Positions 1 to 6,991 of a stretch of DNA of 37,014 bases are shown here, piece after piece. The stretch is from Coprococcus sp. (lineage in GTDB: Bacteria; Bacillota; Clostridia; Lachnospirales; Lachnospiraceae). Below the pieces are notes generated by a model. It made no database searches. It was given only the letters and a program-made list of their open reading frames with translations, and was not told the DNA's origin. Each line of letters opens with the position of its first letter. Position 1 is the stretch's first letter. The stretch covers positions 1 through 37,014 of the forward strand of contig JAEDGN010000017.1 in the NCBI GenBank assembly GCA_016297495.1, in the 5' to 3' direction. The translations under genes were made by a program, and so were the position numbers.

Positions 1-1
1 G

Positions 2-103
2 CTGCGAAGCTCAGACCTTATCATCAATACCAAGCAGATGCTGCTGTACCTCTGGCCATATATACTTGTCGGAAAATATATATTCAATTTCAGCCGGAAA
101 TAA
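2..103 (+). CDS. Possible 3' end of an upstream gene (partial)
   Basis: A reading frame open from the window edge ends with TAA at 101-103. It encodes a tail of about 33 residues with a hydrophobic middle (LYLWPYILVGKY) and a basic end (FSRK). I do not recognise the protein. Another frame is open from base 1 to 210 and looks less protein-like because it runs through the rplU promoter. The true frame cannot be settled without the sequence to the left. Confidence 0.3.
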   Translation: MRSSDLIINTKQMLLYLWPYILVGKYIFNFSRK

Positions 104-153
104 CATCATGTAACCATGTAACTGCTCGGCCCGTAAGATTTGTGAAAAAAAGA

Positions 154-182
154 TTGACTTATGTCGCCGAACATGATAGAAT
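154..182 (+). promoter_or_regulatory. Sigma-A promoter of the rplU operon
   Basis: TTGACT (154-159) and TAGAAT (177-182) are separated by 17 bases, a near-consensus housekeeping promoter. Transcription would start near 189, about 85 bases before the rplU start codon, leaving room for a leader. Confidence 0.75.
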
Positions 183-188
183 ACTAAA

Positions 189-274
189 GATGCCGCACAG
201 TGAGGTCTAAATTTATGCCCATCAGAGGATAATACCGTAACTGGCGAGTAATGAGAATGGGAGGTGCCCTAATA
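189..274 (+). promoter_or_regulatory. Candidate L21-type ribosomal protein leader
   Basis: The roughly 85-base untranslated leader lies just before rplU. CCCAT at 218-222 can pair with ATGGG at 257-261, and the GGG of that arm is also the first part of the ribosome binding site GGGAGG (259-264). Folding would therefore hide the site. Firmicutes are known to carry an autoregulatory L21 leader in this position. Position and the site-masking stem fit that, but I could not run a covariance-model comparison. Confidence 0.5.
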
Positions 275-583
275 ATGTACGCAATTATTGCAACAGGTGG
301 AAAACAGTACAAAGTAGCAGAAGGCGATGTCATCAGAGTTGAGAAGCTCGGTGTTGAAGCTGGTGCTGAAGTTGTTTTTGATCAGGTTCTCGTTGTAAGC
401 GGTGATGATGTAAAGGTTGGCAATCCGACTGTAGCAGGTGCTACAGTAACAGCTACAGCTGTTGGCGACGGCAAGGCTAAAAAGGTTATCGTTTACAAAT
501 ATAAGAGAAAGACCGGTTATCATAAGAAGAACGGTCACAGACAGGCTTACACAAAGGTTAAGATTGAAAAGATCAACGCTTAA
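275..583 (+). CDS. rplU: 50S ribosomal protein L21
   Basis: The 102-residue product starts MYAIIATGGKQYK, the standard L21 N-terminus, and ends in a lysine-rich 23S rRNA binding segment (KYKRKTGYHKKNGHRQ). L21 is a large-subunit protein that contacts 23S rRNA and L20. I chose the ATG at 275 over an in-frame ATG at 251 because GGGAGG sits 10 bases upstream and the shorter form has the family's length. It is the first gene of the rplU-prp-rpmA-obgE operon and is preceded by a promoter at 154-182 and a structured leader. Confidence 0.97.
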   Translation: MYAIIATGGKQYKVAEGDVIRVEKLGVEAGAEVVFDQVLVVSGDDVKVGNPTVAGATVTATAVGDGKAKKVIVYKYKRKTGYHKKNGHRQAYTKVKIEKINA

Positions 584-598
584 TCAAGAGGCTCTGTT

Positions 599-925
599 AT
601 GATTCATGTGACAGTCTATAAGGACAAGAATGATCACTACAGGGGTTTTCGATGTGATGGTCATGCAGAATATGCGGAACCTGGCGAAGACATTGTATGC
701 AGTGCAGTTTCCGTACTTGTTATTAATACAGTGAATGCCATTGAACAGCTGACAGAAGATGCATTCAGTGTGGGGGCTGATGAAGAATACGGCCTGATTG
801 ATGTGGATTTTCCGGATACACTGAGTCATGATGCTGTTTTGCTGCTTGACACGATGATAATGGGACTGCAGTCCATTGAAGAGACACATAGTGAGTTTAT
901 ACATTTAGAAATCGAGGAGGTGTAA
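599..925 (+). CDS. prp: Ribosomal-processing cysteine protease Prp
   Basis: This 108-residue protein has the Prp family signature: GHAEYA with the catalytic His at residue 22, followed by DIVCSAVS with the catalytic Cys at residue 34. In Staphylococcus aureus Prp removes the N-terminal extension of ribosomal protein L27, a step needed for ribosome assembly. The substrate gene rpmA follows only three bases after the prp stop, and its product carries the expected extension, so the same role is very likely here. The rpmA ribosome binding site GAGGAGGTG lies within the last prp codons, suggesting translational coupling. Confidence 0.95.
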   Translation: MIHVTVYKDKNDHYRGFRCDGHAEYAEPGEDIVCSAVSVLVINTVNAIEQLTEDAFSVGADEEYGLIDVDFPDTLSHDAVLLLDTMIMGLQSIEETHSEFIHLEIEEV

Positions 926-928
926 CTC

Positions 929-1219
929 ATGTTAACAATGAACCTTCAGTTTTTCGCTCATAAAAAGGGTGTTGGTTCTACAAAGAACGGCAGAGATTCT
1001 GAATCCAAGAGACTTGGAGCGAAGAGAGCAGACGGACAGTTTGTAAAAGCTGGCAATATCCTTTACAGACAGCGCGGTACCAAGATTCACCCAGGTGTGA
1101 ATGTAGGCAGAGGCGGTGACGATACTTTATTTGCACTGGTTGATGGTGTAGTAAGGTTTGAGAGAAAAGGTAGAGACAGAAAACAGGTTTCTATCTATCC
1201 TGTCGTAGTAAACGAATAA
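929..1219 (+). CDS. rpmA: 50S ribosomal protein L27 (precursor with cleavable N-terminus)
   Basis: The product is 96 residues and begins MLTMNLQFF-AHKKGVGSTKNG. The first nine residues match the LQFF-type extension of Firmicutes L27 that Prp cuts between Phe and Ala. The mature form then starts AHKKG, whose basic tail reaches the peptidyl transferase centre. The rest (GRDSESKRLGAKRADGQ, the IHPGVNVGRGGDDTLFA segment) is typical L27. The start at 929 is supported by GAGGAGGTG just upstream and by the need for the complete cleavage site. Confidence 0.97.
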   Translation: MLTMNLQFFAHKKGVGSTKNGRDSESKRLGAKRADGQFVKAGNILYRQRGTKIHPGVNVGRGGDDTLFALVDGVVRFERKGRDRKQVSIYPVVVNE

Positions 1220-1224
1220 TACAT

Positions 1225-1259
1225 GAAACGGCTTCAGATTGAATATTTGAAGTCGTTTC
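1225..1259 (+). terminator. Stem-loop between rpmA and obgE (possible attenuator)
   Basis: GAAACGGCTTCA (1225-1236) can pair with TGAAGTCGTTTC (1248-1259) with one G-U pair, leaving an 11-base loop. It is followed by TTAGTTTAT rather than a clean T run, so it would be a weak terminator. It may lower obgE expression relative to the abundant ribosomal proteins, or protect the 3' end of the upstream message. Confidence 0.4.
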
Positions 1260-1281
1260 TTAGTTTATAAGGAGGTCCTTT

Positions 1282-2565
1282 ATGTTTTCTGATCAGGTAA
1301 AAATATATATACGCTCCGGCAAGGGCGGAGACGGCCATGTTGGATTCCGCCGTGAACTGTTCGTGCCGGCAGGAGGACCAAATGGCGGTGACGGCGGCAA
1401 AGGCGGTGATGTTGTCTTTGTGGTAGACGAAGGACTGAATACCCTGTCGGATTTCCGCCATATGAAGAAATATTGTGCCCAGAATGGCGAAGATGGCGGC
1501 AAGAACCGCTGCCATGGTGCAGACGGTGAAGATCTGATCATCAAGGTTCCGGAAGGTACAGTTATCCGTGACGCTGAATCAGGACTTGTCATTGCAGATA
1601 TGTCCCACGGTAATAAGCGGACTGTTGTTCTGAAGGGCGGCCGCGGCGGCAAAGGCAACCAGCATTATGCCACAGCGACCATGCAGGCACCGAAATACGC
1701 ACAGCCTGGACAAAAGGCCATGGAACTCTATGTAACACTGGAATTAAAAGTCATTGCAGATGTGGGGCTTGTGGGATTTCCGAACGTTGGAAAATCAACA
1801 TTCCTTTCCCGTGTTACTAATGCCCGGCCAAAGATTGCCAATTATCATTTTACAACGCTGAATCCTAATCTGGGTGTTGTGGATCTTCCTGACGGCCGCG
1901 GTTTTGTCATTGCTGATATTCCCGGAATTATTGAGGGAGCTTCAGAAGGTGTTGGCCTTGGCTTCGAATTTCTGCGGCATATTGAACGTACAAAGATAAT
2001 GATCCATATTGTAGATGCAGCCAGTGTTGAGGGCCGCGATCCGATTGATGATATCTACAAGATCAATACAGAACTGGAAGCATATAATCCGGAGATAGCA
2101 AAACGTCCACAGGTTATTGCAGCCAACAAGATCGATACACTTTATGATGGAGAAAATGACGATGCCATCACTCTTATAAAAGAGGAATTTGAACCGAAGG
2201 GCATAAAGGTATTTCCTATATCTGCTGTCAGCGGCAAAGGAATCCAGGAATTACTGTTTTATGTCCGTGAGATGCTGGATCAGCTGGGTGACGAACCTAT
2301 TGTCTTTGAACCGGAATATATTCCGACAAATGCAGCTGAAGAAGAACCATACAGTGTTACTGTTGATGAAGATGGCATCTATGTGGTAGAAGGACCGAGA
2401 ATTGAAAGAATGCTCGGTTATACCAATCTGGAATCTGAGAAAGGCTTTGATTTCTTCCAGAAATTCCTGAAAGAAAATGGTATTCTCGATGAACTTGAAA
2501 AACTTGGCATACAGGAAGGGGACACCGTTCGAATGTATGGCCTTGAATTTGATTATTATAAATAA
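1282..2565 (+). CDS. obgE: GTPase Obg/CgtA, ribosome assembly factor
   Basis: The 427-residue protein shows the three Obg domains. Residues 1-158 form the glycine-rich Obg fold (GGDGGKGGDVV, GGRGGKGNQHY). A GTPase domain follows with P-loop GFPNVGKS (165-172), switch II DIPGIIEGA and base-recognition motif NKID. A C-terminal OCT domain covers about 345-425. Obg proteins bind the 50S subunit late in assembly and link GTP/ppGpp level to growth and, in Bacillus, to stress signalling and sporulation. AAGGAGGTCC lies just before the ATG. Its place after rplU and rpmA is the conserved one. Confidence 0.97.
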   Translation: MFSDQVKIYIRSGKGGDGHVGFRRELFVPAGGPNGGDGGKGGDVVFVVDEGLNTLSDFRHMKKYCAQNGEDGGKNRCHGADGEDLIIKVPEGTVIRDAESGLVIADMSHGNKRTVVLKGGRGGKGNQHYATATMQAPKYAQPGQKAMELYVTLELKVIADVGLVGFPNVGKSTFLSRVTNARPKIANYHFTTLNPNLGVVDLPDGRGFVIADIPGIIEGASEGVGLGFEFLRHIERTKIMIHIVDAASVEGRDPIDDIYKINTELEAYNPEIAKRPQVIAANKIDTLYDGENDDAITLIKEEFEPKGIKVFPISAVSGKGIQELLFYVREMLDQLGDEPIVFEPEYIPTNAAEEEPYSVTVDEDGIYVVEGPRIERMLGYTNLESEKGFDFFQKFLKENGILDELEKLGIQEGDTVRMYGLEFDYYK

Positions 2566-2580
2566 GAGGAATTTGCGCAG

Positions 2581-2877
2581 ATGATTAAGAACAGTAAACA
2601 GCGTTCCTATCTGAAGGGACTGGCCATGAATCTAACTCCGATCTTTCAGATCGGTAAATCGAGCATTACGCCTGAATTGACACAGGCCGTGACAGAAGCG
2701 CTTGAAGCAAGAGAACTGATCAAGATATCCGTTCTTCAGAATTGTCTTGACGATCCACGTGAAATGGCTTCTACATTGGCTGAACGAACACACTCAGAAG
2801 TTGTACAGGTCATAGGCAAAAAAATCGTCCTCTATAAAGAGGGCAAAGATAACAAAAAGAAAATTATCCTGCCATAA
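2581..2877 (+). CDS. yhbY: YhbY/CRS1-type RNA-binding protein
   Basis: This 98-residue protein is a single CRM domain: the N-terminal RSYLKGLAMNLTPIFQIGKSSIT stretch contains the G-K-x-x-I/L-T turn, and VVQVIGKKIVLYKE near the end forms the conserved strand. The family associates with pre-50S particles and is thought to aid ribosome assembly. It starts 16 bases after obgE, with AGAGGAA upstream, and is clearly part of the same operon. Confidence 0.9.
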   Translation: MIKNSKQRSYLKGLAMNLTPIFQIGKSSITPELTQAVTEALEARELIKISVLQNCLDDPREMASTLAERTHSEVVQVIGKKIVLYKEGKDNKKKIILP

Positions 2878-2901
2878 TCCGGCGTTAAGGAGATGCATGG
2901 A

Positions 2902-3516
2902 ATGAGCCGAAGAAAACGCATCGGCATCATGGGAGGGACCTTCAATCCTGTTCATATGGTTCATTTGATTCTTGCCGAGAATGCTTATCGGACATGGCAG
3001 TTGGATGAGATCATGATGCTTCCCAATGGAGACCCTCCCCACAAAACAGATATAAAGATCACACCCGCCGCTGACAGACTGGCTATGCTGAAGCTGGCAG
3101 TAAAAGATATCCCTTATTTTCGTGTATCTGAAATGGAGGTCAACAGGCAGGGCTACAGCTATTCTTCCGTTACTTTGGAGGAATTGAAAAAAAATCATCC
3201 TGACACAGATTATTACTTCATCATGGGGGCTGATTCTGTATTTCAGATTGAGACCTGGCATGATCCGGCAACGGTTATGGCCGACTGCATCATTCTTGCG
3301 GCTACCCGTGATCATACGCCCGCTGAGAAGCTTAGGGCACAGATTGACTATCTAAAGGAAAAATATAAAGCGGATATCCGTTTACTGGACATTCCTGATC
3401 TCGAACTGTCATCCAGTGAAATCCGTAAACGTGTCAGCGGCCATCAGCCAATCCGATTTATGGTGCCGGATGCAGTACTGGAATATATAGAAGATCACCA
3501 GCTCTATCTTCACTAA
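2902..3516 (+). CDS. nadD: Nicotinate-nucleotide adenylyltransferase
   Basis: NadD transfers AMP from ATP to nicotinate mononucleotide, giving deamido-NAD in NAD synthesis. The 204-residue product has the nucleotidyltransferase opening GIMGGTFNPVHMVHL and the C-terminal ISSSxIR-type motif (ELSSSEIRKRV). The GADSVFQIETWHD segment is also typical. Oddly, the usual HxGH motif reads HMVH: valine replaces glycine. The start at 2902 is preferred because AAGGAG (2887-2892) is nine bases upstream, whereas an in-frame ATG at 2893 would touch it. It is followed directly by yqeK, the usual nadD-yqeK-rsfS order. Confidence 0.93.
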   Translation: MSRRKRIGIMGGTFNPVHMVHLILAENAYRTWQLDEIMMLPNGDPPHKTDIKITPAADRLAMLKLAVKDIPYFRVSEMEVNRQGYSYSSVTLEELKKNHPDTDYYFIMGADSVFQIETWHDPATVMADCIILAATRDHTPAEKLRAQIDYLKEKYKADIRLLDIPDLELSSSEIRKRVSGHQPIRFMVPDAVLEYIEDHQLYLH

Positions 3517-3528
3517 GGAGGAATCGCT

Positions 3529-4146
3529 TTGGATATATATGAAATAGAAGAGAAGCTTCGCAAGAAGCAAAACAGCCATCGTTTCAGTCATACAATGGGA
3601 GTTCGTTATACAGCTGTCTGTCTTGCCATGCGCTATGGCCAGGATCTGACAAAGGCTTCATATGCAGGTCTTCTGCATGATTGTGCCAAGCATATGAGCA
3701 ATGAAAAGCTGCTTCAAAAATGCCGGAAGCATCATCTTCATGTTTCAGAAAGTGAAGAGAAGAATCCATTCCTTTTGCATGGCAAGACAGGTGCATGGCT
3801 TGCAGAACATAAATATGGCATTGATGATCCTGATATTCTGGGCGCTGTAACCTGGCATACAACAGGACGTCCTGGAATGACCATTCTTGAAAAAATTATA
3901 TTTACTGCCGATTATATCGAACCAGGCAGGGATCATACACCCAATCTTCCGGAACTTCGGCAGCTGGCATTCATTGATCTCGATCAGGCAGTCTGCCGTA
4001 TTCTGGAGCAGACTCTTGATTATCTGAAATCCAAAGGCGGCGAAATAGATCCAACAACAGAAGAAACTTATCAATACTATCTGAACATAACGAAACAAGG
4101 AGGCAATCATGAACCAGTCAAAGGAAATGACAAAAATAACGCTTAA
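3529..4146 (+). CDS. yqeK: HD-domain diadenosine tetraphosphatase YqeK
   Basis: The 205-residue protein is an HD-superfamily hydrolase: SHRFSHTMGV supplies the first metal-binding His, GLLHDCAKH the paired His-Asp, and WHTTGRPGM a further His. YqeK proteins of Firmicutes symmetrically split Ap4A into two ADP. The start is a TTG at 3529, backed by AAGGAGG at 3515-3521 with seven bases spacing; no upstream ATG fits. The last 38 bases overlap the start of rsfS in another frame, which indicates coupled translation. Confidence 0.92.
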   Translation: MDIYEIEEKLRKKQNSHRFSHTMGVRYTAVCLAMRYGQDLTKASYAGLLHDCAKHMSNEKLLQKCRKHHLHVSESEEKNPFLLHGKTGAWLAEHKYGIDDPDILGAVTWHTTGRPGMTILEKIIFTADYIEPGRDHTPNLPELRQLAFIDLDQAVCRILEQTLDYLKSKGGEIDPTTEETYQYYLNITKQGGNHEPVKGNDKNNA

Positions 4147-4468
4147 GGCCCTTGAAGATAAAAAGGCAAATGATATCCGTGTCATTGATATTGCCGGAGT
4201 ATCTGTTATTGCAGATTATTTTGTCATCGCCAGCGGTGCCAATACCAATCAGGTACAGGCCATGGCGGATAATGTACGTGAAACCCTCGGAAGAGCAGGC
4301 TTTGAGCCAAGACAGGTTGAAGGCTATGGCAGTGCCAGCTGGATACTGATGGATTATAATGATATCATCGTCCACATCTTCTCCGAGGAATCCAGGATGT
4401 TCTATGACCTTGAAAGAATCTGGAGAGACGGCAAAGATATCACCCTGGATGAATTTAAAGAAAATTAA
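4109..4468 (+). CDS. rsfS: Ribosomal silencing factor RsfS
   Basis: This 119-residue protein has the RsfS/Iojap core: VIADYFVIASGANTNQVQAMADN and YGSASWILMDYNDIIVHIF. RsfS binds L14 on the 50S subunit and blocks joining with 30S when nutrients are short. The ATG at 4109 follows AAGGAGG by six bases, and the start lies inside the 3' end of yqeK. It is the last gene of the operon, followed by a terminator at 4487-4527. Confidence 0.95.
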   Translation: MNQSKEMTKITLKALEDKKANDIRVIDIAGVSVIADYFVIASGANTNQVQAMADNVRETLGRAGFEPRQVEGYGSASWILMDYNDIIVHIFSEESRMFYDLERIWRDGKDITLDEFKEN

Positions 4469-4486
4469 ATGATTAAAAATGATTAA

Positions 4487-4527
4487 AGCAGAACCACTTT
4501 ATCTGTAACGGTGATTCTGCTTTTTTT
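4487..4527 (+). terminator. Rho-independent terminator of the rplU-rsfS operon
   Basis: AGCAGAACCAC pairs with GTGATTCTGCT (11 pairs, one G-U) around a 12-base loop, followed by seven T. It lies between rsfS and the convergent lexA gene. Confidence 0.88.
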
Positions 4528-4563
4528 ATAAATAATAAATAATAGAATCGGAATAACTGCAAA

Positions 4564-5181
4564 CTACATACCAAGACGAATCAGCCCGATAACCTTGCCC
4601 AGAATCTCACACTGCTTCGTAATGATAGGAGAGAGAGCATCGTTCTGTGGCTGCAGACGATAATAGCCGTCTTCTTTATAAAATGTCTTCACCGTGGCCG
4701 AGTCATCAACCATGGCAACGACCATATCCCCGTTGCTGGCTGAATTCTGCTGCTGAACAATGACATGATCTCCATTTAAAATACCGGCATTGATCATACT
4801 GTCACCGCGGACAGCCAGCATAAATAGGTTCGCATTCGGCAGCATCTCTGCGGGAACCGGGAAATAGCCTGAAATATTCTCAACTGCAAGAATAGGTTCT
4901 CCGGCTGTTACGGTACCTACAATCGGTATATTCACCATCTCACGCCTTGTCAGAGCGAACTCATCATCAAGAATCTCTATAGCCCTCGGTTTCGTAGGGT
5001 CACGTCGAATAAATCCATTCTTCTCCAGTGTCTCCAGATGGGAGTGAACAGAAGAAGTGGATCTAAGATGAACCGCTTCGCAGATCTCCCGCACTGAGGG
5101 CGGATATCCCTTCGCCAGAAGCTGTGATTTTATATATTCAAGAATCTCCTGCTGTTTCGCAGATATTTTACCATTAGCCAT
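4564..5181 (-). CDS. lexA: SOS repressor LexA
   Basis: The 205-residue protein has an N-terminal winged helix (residues 1-65, with PSVREICEAV and SSVHSHLETLEKNGFI) and a C-terminal S24 self-cleavage domain. The RecA-stimulated cut site is Ala93-Gly94 (TVTAGEP), with catalytic Ser128 (GDSM) and Lys165 (TVKTF). It represses DNA-damage genes until cleaved. An AGGAGG ribosome binding site precedes the ATG. Its own promoter carries a SOS-box-like element, and the divergent neighbour is a YneA-like division inhibitor, the same arrangement as in Bacillus. Confidence 0.97.
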   Translation of the reverse strand: MANGKISAKQQEILEYIKSQLLAKGYPPSVREICEAVHLRSTSSVHSHLETLEKNGFIRRDPTKPRAIEILDDEFALTRREMVNIPIVGTVTAGEPILAVENISGYFPVPAEMLPNANLFMLAVRGDSMINAGILNGDHVIVQQQNSASNGDMVVAMVDDSATVKTFYKEDGYYRLQPQNDALSPIITKQCEILGKVIGLIRLGM

Positions 5182-5257
5182 ATCGGATACCTCCTGTATT
5201 CTTCAAAGAAATCATCAACCGAAATATAGAAATATCGGTATGTTTCCAACTGATTTT

Positions 5258-5297
5258 ATCATACCACACCAAACATATATTTGCAAACAAATGTTTG
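5258..5297 (-). promoter_or_regulatory. lexA promoter with autoregulatory SOS-like box
   Basis: On the minus strand TTGCAA (5286-5281) and TATGAT (5263-5258) are 17 bases apart. The box AAAC-AAAT-GTTT (5285-5296) overlaps the -35 element, and a weaker AAAC-ATAT-ATTT (5271-5282) lies in the spacer. Both differ from the GAAC-N4-GTTC consensus at the outer bases, consistent with weaker LexA binding and leaky autoregulation. Confidence 0.65.
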
Positions 5298-5325
5298 AAA
5301 TTTAATAAAAATGTAAAATATTCTA

Positions 5326-5354
5326 TTGACACACGAACGATTGTTCGTTATAAT
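5326..5354 (+). promoter_or_regulatory. yneA-like promoter with perfect SOS box in the spacer
   Basis: TTGACA (5326-5331), a 17-base spacer and TATAAT (5349-5354) make a full consensus promoter. The spacer contains GAAC-GATT-GTTC (5335-5346), embedded in CGAACGATTGTTCG, a perfect Firmicutes LexA site placed so that LexA would exclude RNA polymerase. Confidence 0.92.
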
Positions 5355-5364
5355 ACCATTATAA

Positions 5365-5376
5365 GAACGGGTGTTT
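5365..5376 (+). promoter_or_regulatory. Second SOS box upstream of the yneA-like gene
   Basis: GAAC-GGGT-GTTT matches the LexA consensus at seven of eight fixed positions. It lies just downstream of the expected transcription start, spaced 30 bases from the first box. Confidence 0.75.
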
Positions 5377-5390
5377 GGAAAGTTTGTTCG

Positions 5391-5402
5391 GAACGATTGT
5401 TT
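5391..5402 (+). promoter_or_regulatory. Third SOS box upstream of the yneA-like gene
   Basis: GAAC-GATT-GTTT again matches seven of eight fixed positions and has the same central bases as the first box. Spacing to the second box is 26 bases. Three boxes in about 70 bases suggest cooperative, tight repression of the toxic division inhibitor. Confidence 0.75.
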
Positions 5403-5434
5403 GGTATTGGGTTTTTATGGAGGGAACAGAAGAT

Positions 5435-5791
5435 ATGAGAGAGAAGAGAAGAGCTGCTTTGAGGAAAAAATTATTCATGATCTGCCTGGTGCTGATCCTG
5501 GCAATTATATGTATGATCATCATACCTATTAACCGATTCAGAGTCGCAGCCGGTGAGAAGAACTACAGTGACATTCAGTATAAAACCTATGTTGTTCATT
5601 CCGGGGACACACTATGGGGAATCGCAGATACATATATGGAGGGGATCTTTGACAGCCATCAGGCATATATCGATGAAGTTATGCGTGCCAATGGATTAAA
5701 CAGCAGCCATATATATGATGGACAGCTGATCATCATTCCCTGTGAAGAAAGTGTCTACATGACGATTACAGCCATTGAACAGACTGATTGA
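5435..5791 (+). CDS. YneA-like SOS cell-division inhibitor (LysM protein)
   Basis: The 118-residue product has a basic start (MREKRRAALRKK), one transmembrane helix (about 13-31) and an extracellular LysM domain (about 52-100) with the signature YVVHSGDTLWGIAD and a closing IYDGQLIIIP. This is the architecture of B. subtilis YneA, which halts septation during SOS. The ATG at 5435 is chosen because GGAGGG (5419-5424) is ten bases upstream; earlier in-frame TTG and ATG codons would lie in the operator region or lack a site. It is divergent from lexA and under three SOS boxes. Identity is by architecture and context, so the gene name is withheld. Confidence 0.85.
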   Translation: MREKRRAALRKKLFMICLVLILAIICMIIIPINRFRVAAGEKNYSDIQYKTYVVHSGDTLWGIADTYMEGIFDSHQAYIDEVMRANGLNSSHIYDGQLIIIPCEESVYMTITAIEQTD

Positions 5792-5964
5792 CAAATAACA
5801 TTAGGTCATTTACACATAAGCGGATAAACGGCTAATTCGAGCTCTGAGACTTAAATCAAGATTAATGAATTAGCAATAACGTGGGATGATAACACCTGTA
5901 CAGGTCAATTATCATCGCACGCTGCAGTATGACAAACGAAGATATGGGTGAATTAGACTGATTA
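5792..5964. other. Gene-free interval with two inverted repeats
   Basis: No credible ORF lies here. GCTAATTC (5831-5838) pairs with GAATTAGC (5867-5874). It is followed by a larger palindrome at 5881-5920: GTGGGATGATAA and TTATCATCGCAC arms (one mismatch) flank the perfect 12-base palindrome ACCTGTACAGGT. Neither repeat has a T run on either strand, so neither is an ordinary terminator for the convergent flanking genes. A TTGACA at 5788-5793 with a poor -10 (TACACA, 5811-5816) could drive a short RNA, but that is weak. Confidence 0.5.
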
Positions 5965-6684
5965 TCACATATCCGGCCAGGAGACTATATGACCATTTAC
6001 AATGGCCGTGAACATTTTATCAATAGCTCCGGGATTCTCACGGTTAATCTGATGCATCAGGTTCCTGACATATTCCCTCCGGGTATGTCCATTGGCCGGG
6101 CACGGACTTTTTGCGACAGGCAGCTTCTGTTGATTTGAGAAACCGATAATTTCGGATTCACTGATATACATCAGCGGACGTATCACCGTAAGACCCGTAC
6201 GTTCCAGATATGTTACAGGCGGAAAGGCATAGAAATGACCCTCATAGATCAGTGACATAAGCATGGTTTCCACCAGATCATCCCGATGATGGCCATAAGC
6301 GATTTTATTACAGCCCAGGCTCAGGGCCTTATCGTTGAGCGCGCCTTTCCGCATTTTAGCACACAGCGCACAGGGATGTTTTTCATGACGGTGTTCGAAT
6401 ACGATGGAACCAATTTCAGTCGGAATAACGGTATAGGGAATATCCAGTTCCACACATAATTGCCGAATAGCGCCAAGATCAAAGTTATCAAAACCAAGAT
6501 CAACCGTTATAGCTTCAATATCGAATTTTTTCGGATAAAAACGCTGAAGTCCCTTTAAAGCATATAATAATGTCAGGCTATCCTTACCACCTGACACACC
6601 GACGGCAATTTTATCACCGTCATCAATCATCTGATATTTATCTATCGCCTGACGAGTATAGCTGTAGAGTCTTTGTAATTTCAT
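5965..6684 (-). CDS. TtcA-like tRNA 2-thiocytidine synthetase (ATP-PPase)
   Basis: The 239-residue protein is a PP-loop ATP pyrophosphatase: SGGKDS at 31-36. It carries the TtcA cysteine set CALC (Cys105, Cys108) and a later Cys195 in SPCPANGHTRR, which in TtcA hold an iron-sulfur cluster used to thiolate cytidine 32 of tRNA. It is shorter than E. coli TtcA (about 310 residues), as is usual for Firmicutes members, so TtcA-like is the safer name. AAGGA precedes the ATG, and a promoter lies at 6729-6757. It stands alone between the SOS genes and the divergent recombinase. Confidence 0.82.
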   Translation of the reverse strand: MKLQRLYSYTRQAIDKYQMIDDGDKIAVGVSGGKDSLTLLYALKGLQRFYPKKFDIEAITVDLGFDNFDLGAIRQLCVELDIPYTVIPTEIGSIVFEHRHEKHPCALCAKMRKGALNDKALSLGCNKIAYGHHRDDLVETMLMSLIYEGHFYAFPPVTYLERTGLTVIRPLMYISESEIIGFSNQQKLPVAKSPCPANGHTRREYVRNLMHQINRENPGAIDKMFTAIVNGHIVSWPDM

Positions 6685-6728
6685 TTTCTTATATTCCTTA
6701 AATAATAATACTTTATTTTATAAATTTT

Positions 6729-6757
6729 ATCATATACGAATGTGTACCGTATGTAAA
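6729..6757 (-). promoter_or_regulatory. Promoter of the ttcA-like gene
   Basis: On the minus strand TTTACA (6757-6752) and TATGAT (6734-6729) are separated by 17 bases, about 45 bases before the start codon. Confidence 0.6.
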
Positions 6758-6816
6758 GTAATAAAAGCTAAAAATGGACCAAAACGCCGGTATATATTTG
6801 TAAGAGAAGTGTTATC

Positions 6817-6852
6817 TATCATGTCGCAAAATCAATATTTTACGACATGATA
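6817..6852. other. dif-like inverted repeat (candidate Xer recombination site)
   Basis: A 36-base imperfect palindrome: 16-base arms with one mismatch around CAAT. Read as a Xer site, it is ATGTCGCAAAA (6821-6831), a six-base centre TCAATA, and TTTTACGACAT (6838-6848), the 11-6-11 layout of dif sites. It lies between two divergent genes, so it cannot be the 3' terminator of either, and abuts the -35 of the recombinase promoter. XerS/dif-SL of streptococci and lactococci show the same gene-next-to-site arrangement. A plain operator remains possible. Confidence 0.5.
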
Positions 6853-6881
6853 TTGCGTTTTTATTTAAAATAAGCTATAAT
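6853..6881 (+). promoter_or_regulatory. Promoter of the XerS-like recombinase gene
   Basis: TTGCGT (6853-6858) and TATAAT (6876-6881) are 17 bases apart. The predicted leader is about 140 bases long. The -35 element directly touches the dif-like repeat, so recombinase bound there would be expected to repress its own gene. A further small inverted repeat, TAAACG-ATA-CGTTTA type, lies at 6992-7006 in the leader. Confidence 0.6.
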
Positions 6882-6991
6882 TTCTTTACCGGATAAATAA
6901 TTGATTTTAGAATCAGTTACATAATATTTTTATGGTAAACTTATAATAATGCTGTTTACTGCTATCCATGTTGTTTTAACATTAGAGACTG

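Noticed and set aside
1..210. The frame open from base 1 to 210 as the upstream gene
   Set aside because: It would overlap the rplU promoter and its translation looks unlike a protein; the frame ending at 103 is more credible but also weak.
5375..5434. Upstream in-frame TTG and ATG starts for the yneA-like gene
   Set aside because: The TTG lies inside an SOS box and has no ribosome site; the ATG at 5435 has GGAGGG ten bases upstream and gives the expected short basic N-terminus.
6817..6852. The inverted repeat as a rho-independent terminator
   Set aside because: Both neighbouring genes point away from it, so no gene transcript ends there, although a few T follow on the plus strand.
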